From positions 1 through 7,023 of the forward strand of contig CAJWVP010000154.1 of assembly GCA_913048145.1 (NCBI GenBank): 7,023 bases of DNA. Reading direction: 5' to 3'. Of this stretch, positions 6,353-7,023 are shown in pieces. A program made the position numbers and the translations under genes. Each line of letters opens with the position of its first letter. Within the stretch, counting starts at the first letter, position 1. The stretch comes from an uncultured Rhodospirillaceae bacterium (GTDB lineage: Bacteria > Pseudomonadota > Alphaproteobacteria > Rhodospirillales > Casp-alpha2). The notes under the pieces are model-generated. The model was not told the origin of the DNA, made no database searches, and saw only the letters and a list, made by a program, of their open reading frames with translations.

Positions 6353-7023
6353 GTGGCGATGAAGGTTACGACGATGATAGTGGAGGCGAAGCCGAGCAGG
6401 ATTCTTCTGCTGTTGGGGCTCTTTGGAAGACCAACCTGGCTCGAAAGGCTGCCGAGTCCTACCTCGGACGAGAGGCTTCGCATCTCAATCTCCAAGAGAT
6501 GATTTATGGCGTTCCGAAGAGAGCCAACATTGTTAGCGAGGACGAGCAAGCCTCCGCTTCGGATGGCGAGGAGTCATCTGACGATGAAGAATTTTTCAAG
6601 ATCAAGAAGAATTCGAGATCTGAAGAGGGTGGCAGCGACGACGCAACCGGTGACTTGACTGGAGGAATATCGAGCACGCTCGGGGAGGAGGATTCTTCCA
6701 GATTTGAGGAACCGGAGGGAACCGATGCAGACAACATCAGCAATGATTTTGATGTGTCCATTTGGCTTGACGACGAAGAAGACTGCCTCCTCGAGACCTT
6801 GCGAAACAAGTTCGTTACGGGCAAGTGGGATGATTCCAACGGTACTGGTGGAGGTGCCGGTGGCATGGGCGGTGGAGATGATAATGACGATAATATGATG
6901 AGCTTCGGTGCGAGTGTCCCAGACAAAAAATCGACGACTGGTTTCGGCAAATCCGCTTTTGACGAATTAGTTTCCGGTCACGACGGGCAAGAAGACGGTA
7001 TAGTGTTTTTCTTAGTTATAGCG
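6346..7023 (+). CDS. BMS1: Eukaryotic ribosome-biogenesis GTPase BMS1, internal fragment
   Basis: The plus-strand frame with codons starting at 6421 is open to the window end, about 225 residues. BMS1 is a nucleolar GTPase that joins the 90S pre-ribosome with Rcl1 for small-subunit assembly; bacteria and archaea have no counterpart. The diagnostic blocks are WKTNLARKAAESYLGREA followed by LNLQEMIYG (6424-6510), matching the human WKEDLSRKAAEAFLRQQ...PNLRKLIYG region. After a long acidic serine-rich tract (about 6535-6605) and DSSRFEEPEG comes LDDEEDCLLETLRNKFVTGKW (6766-6828), matching the IRDCFVTGKW block. A Gly/Asp/Asn/Met run lies at about 6835-6903. This is the linker between the AARP2CN domain and the C-terminal RIBIOP_C domain; the GTPase domain would lie upstream. 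The last eight or nine residues look unlike the family and may be intron. The source could be an alga, oomycete or other protist; the lineage cannot be fixed by eye. Confidence 0.88.
6998..7003 (+). other. Possible 5' splice site in the BMS1 fragment
   Basis: After GHDGQEDG the frame turns to hydrophobic residues (VFFLVIA) unlike this polar BMS1 linker, and the DNA becomes T-rich. GTATAG at 6998-7003 fits a loose eukaryotic donor (GTATRN). The window ends before any acceptor could be seen, so this is tentative. Confidence 0.25.

Noticed and set aside
6504..6950. 148-codon Ser/Pro-rich open frame on the minus strand
   Set aside because: It is the exact antisense of the BMS1 acidic linker. GAT/GAA/GAG-rich codons read backwards give Ser/Leu/Pro runs, and no domain is visible.
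1..7023. CRISPR arrays, tRNA or rRNA genes, insertion-sequence transposases
   Set aside because: I found no regularly spaced direct repeats, cloverleaf-like segment, conserved rRNA sequence or transposase motif on either strand.

Overview
Most of this window (about 1-6345) reads as one stretch of an alphaproteobacterial chromosome. That placement is my inference from protein resemblance and gene order, not a computed phylogeny. The last ~680 bases (about 6346-7023) encode part of a eukaryotic protein, the ribosome-biogenesis GTPase BMS1. The two parts meet inside leuC. The simplest reading is a chimeric clone, amplification product or contig that joins bacterial DNA to DNA of a eukaryote, perhaps its host or a co-cultured organism. 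A natural insertion is much less likely.

Layout, left to right. At 1-357 (+) is the C-terminal part of a pyridoxal kinase-like protein, cut by the window edge. An AT-rich convergent spacer follows (358-644). The remaining bacterial genes lie on the minus strand, so in transcription order they run leuC (5' end missing), leuD, a 105-bp palindromic repeat, leuB, a rho-independent terminator, a broken GNAT acetyltransferase gene, asd, a long hairpin, and an NMT1/THI5-like substrate-binding protein gene. On the plus strand from about 6346 to the right edge is the BMS1 fragment, open to the last base.

How the genes work together. LeuCD (isopropylmalate isomerase) and LeuB (3-isopropylmalate dehydrogenase) carry out consecutive steps of leucine synthesis after LeuA. 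Asd makes aspartate semialdehyde, the branch point to lysine/diaminopimelate, threonine and methionine. leuC and leuD are tightly coupled: 14 nt apart, with a leuD Shine-Dalgarno right after the leuC stop. leuB is set apart by the palindromic repeat, and asd has its own ribosome-binding site after about 945 bp without an intact gene. The NMT1-like gene may bind a thiamine-pyrimidine-like or other small ligand, but it shows no export signal.

I found no new defence or mobile system. The points worth a second look are the bacterial/eukaryotic junction in leuC, the GNAT gene caught in decay with a terminator against its ribosome-binding site, the palindromic element between leuD and leuB, the long hairpin before the NMT1-like gene, and the missing signal peptide on that protein.
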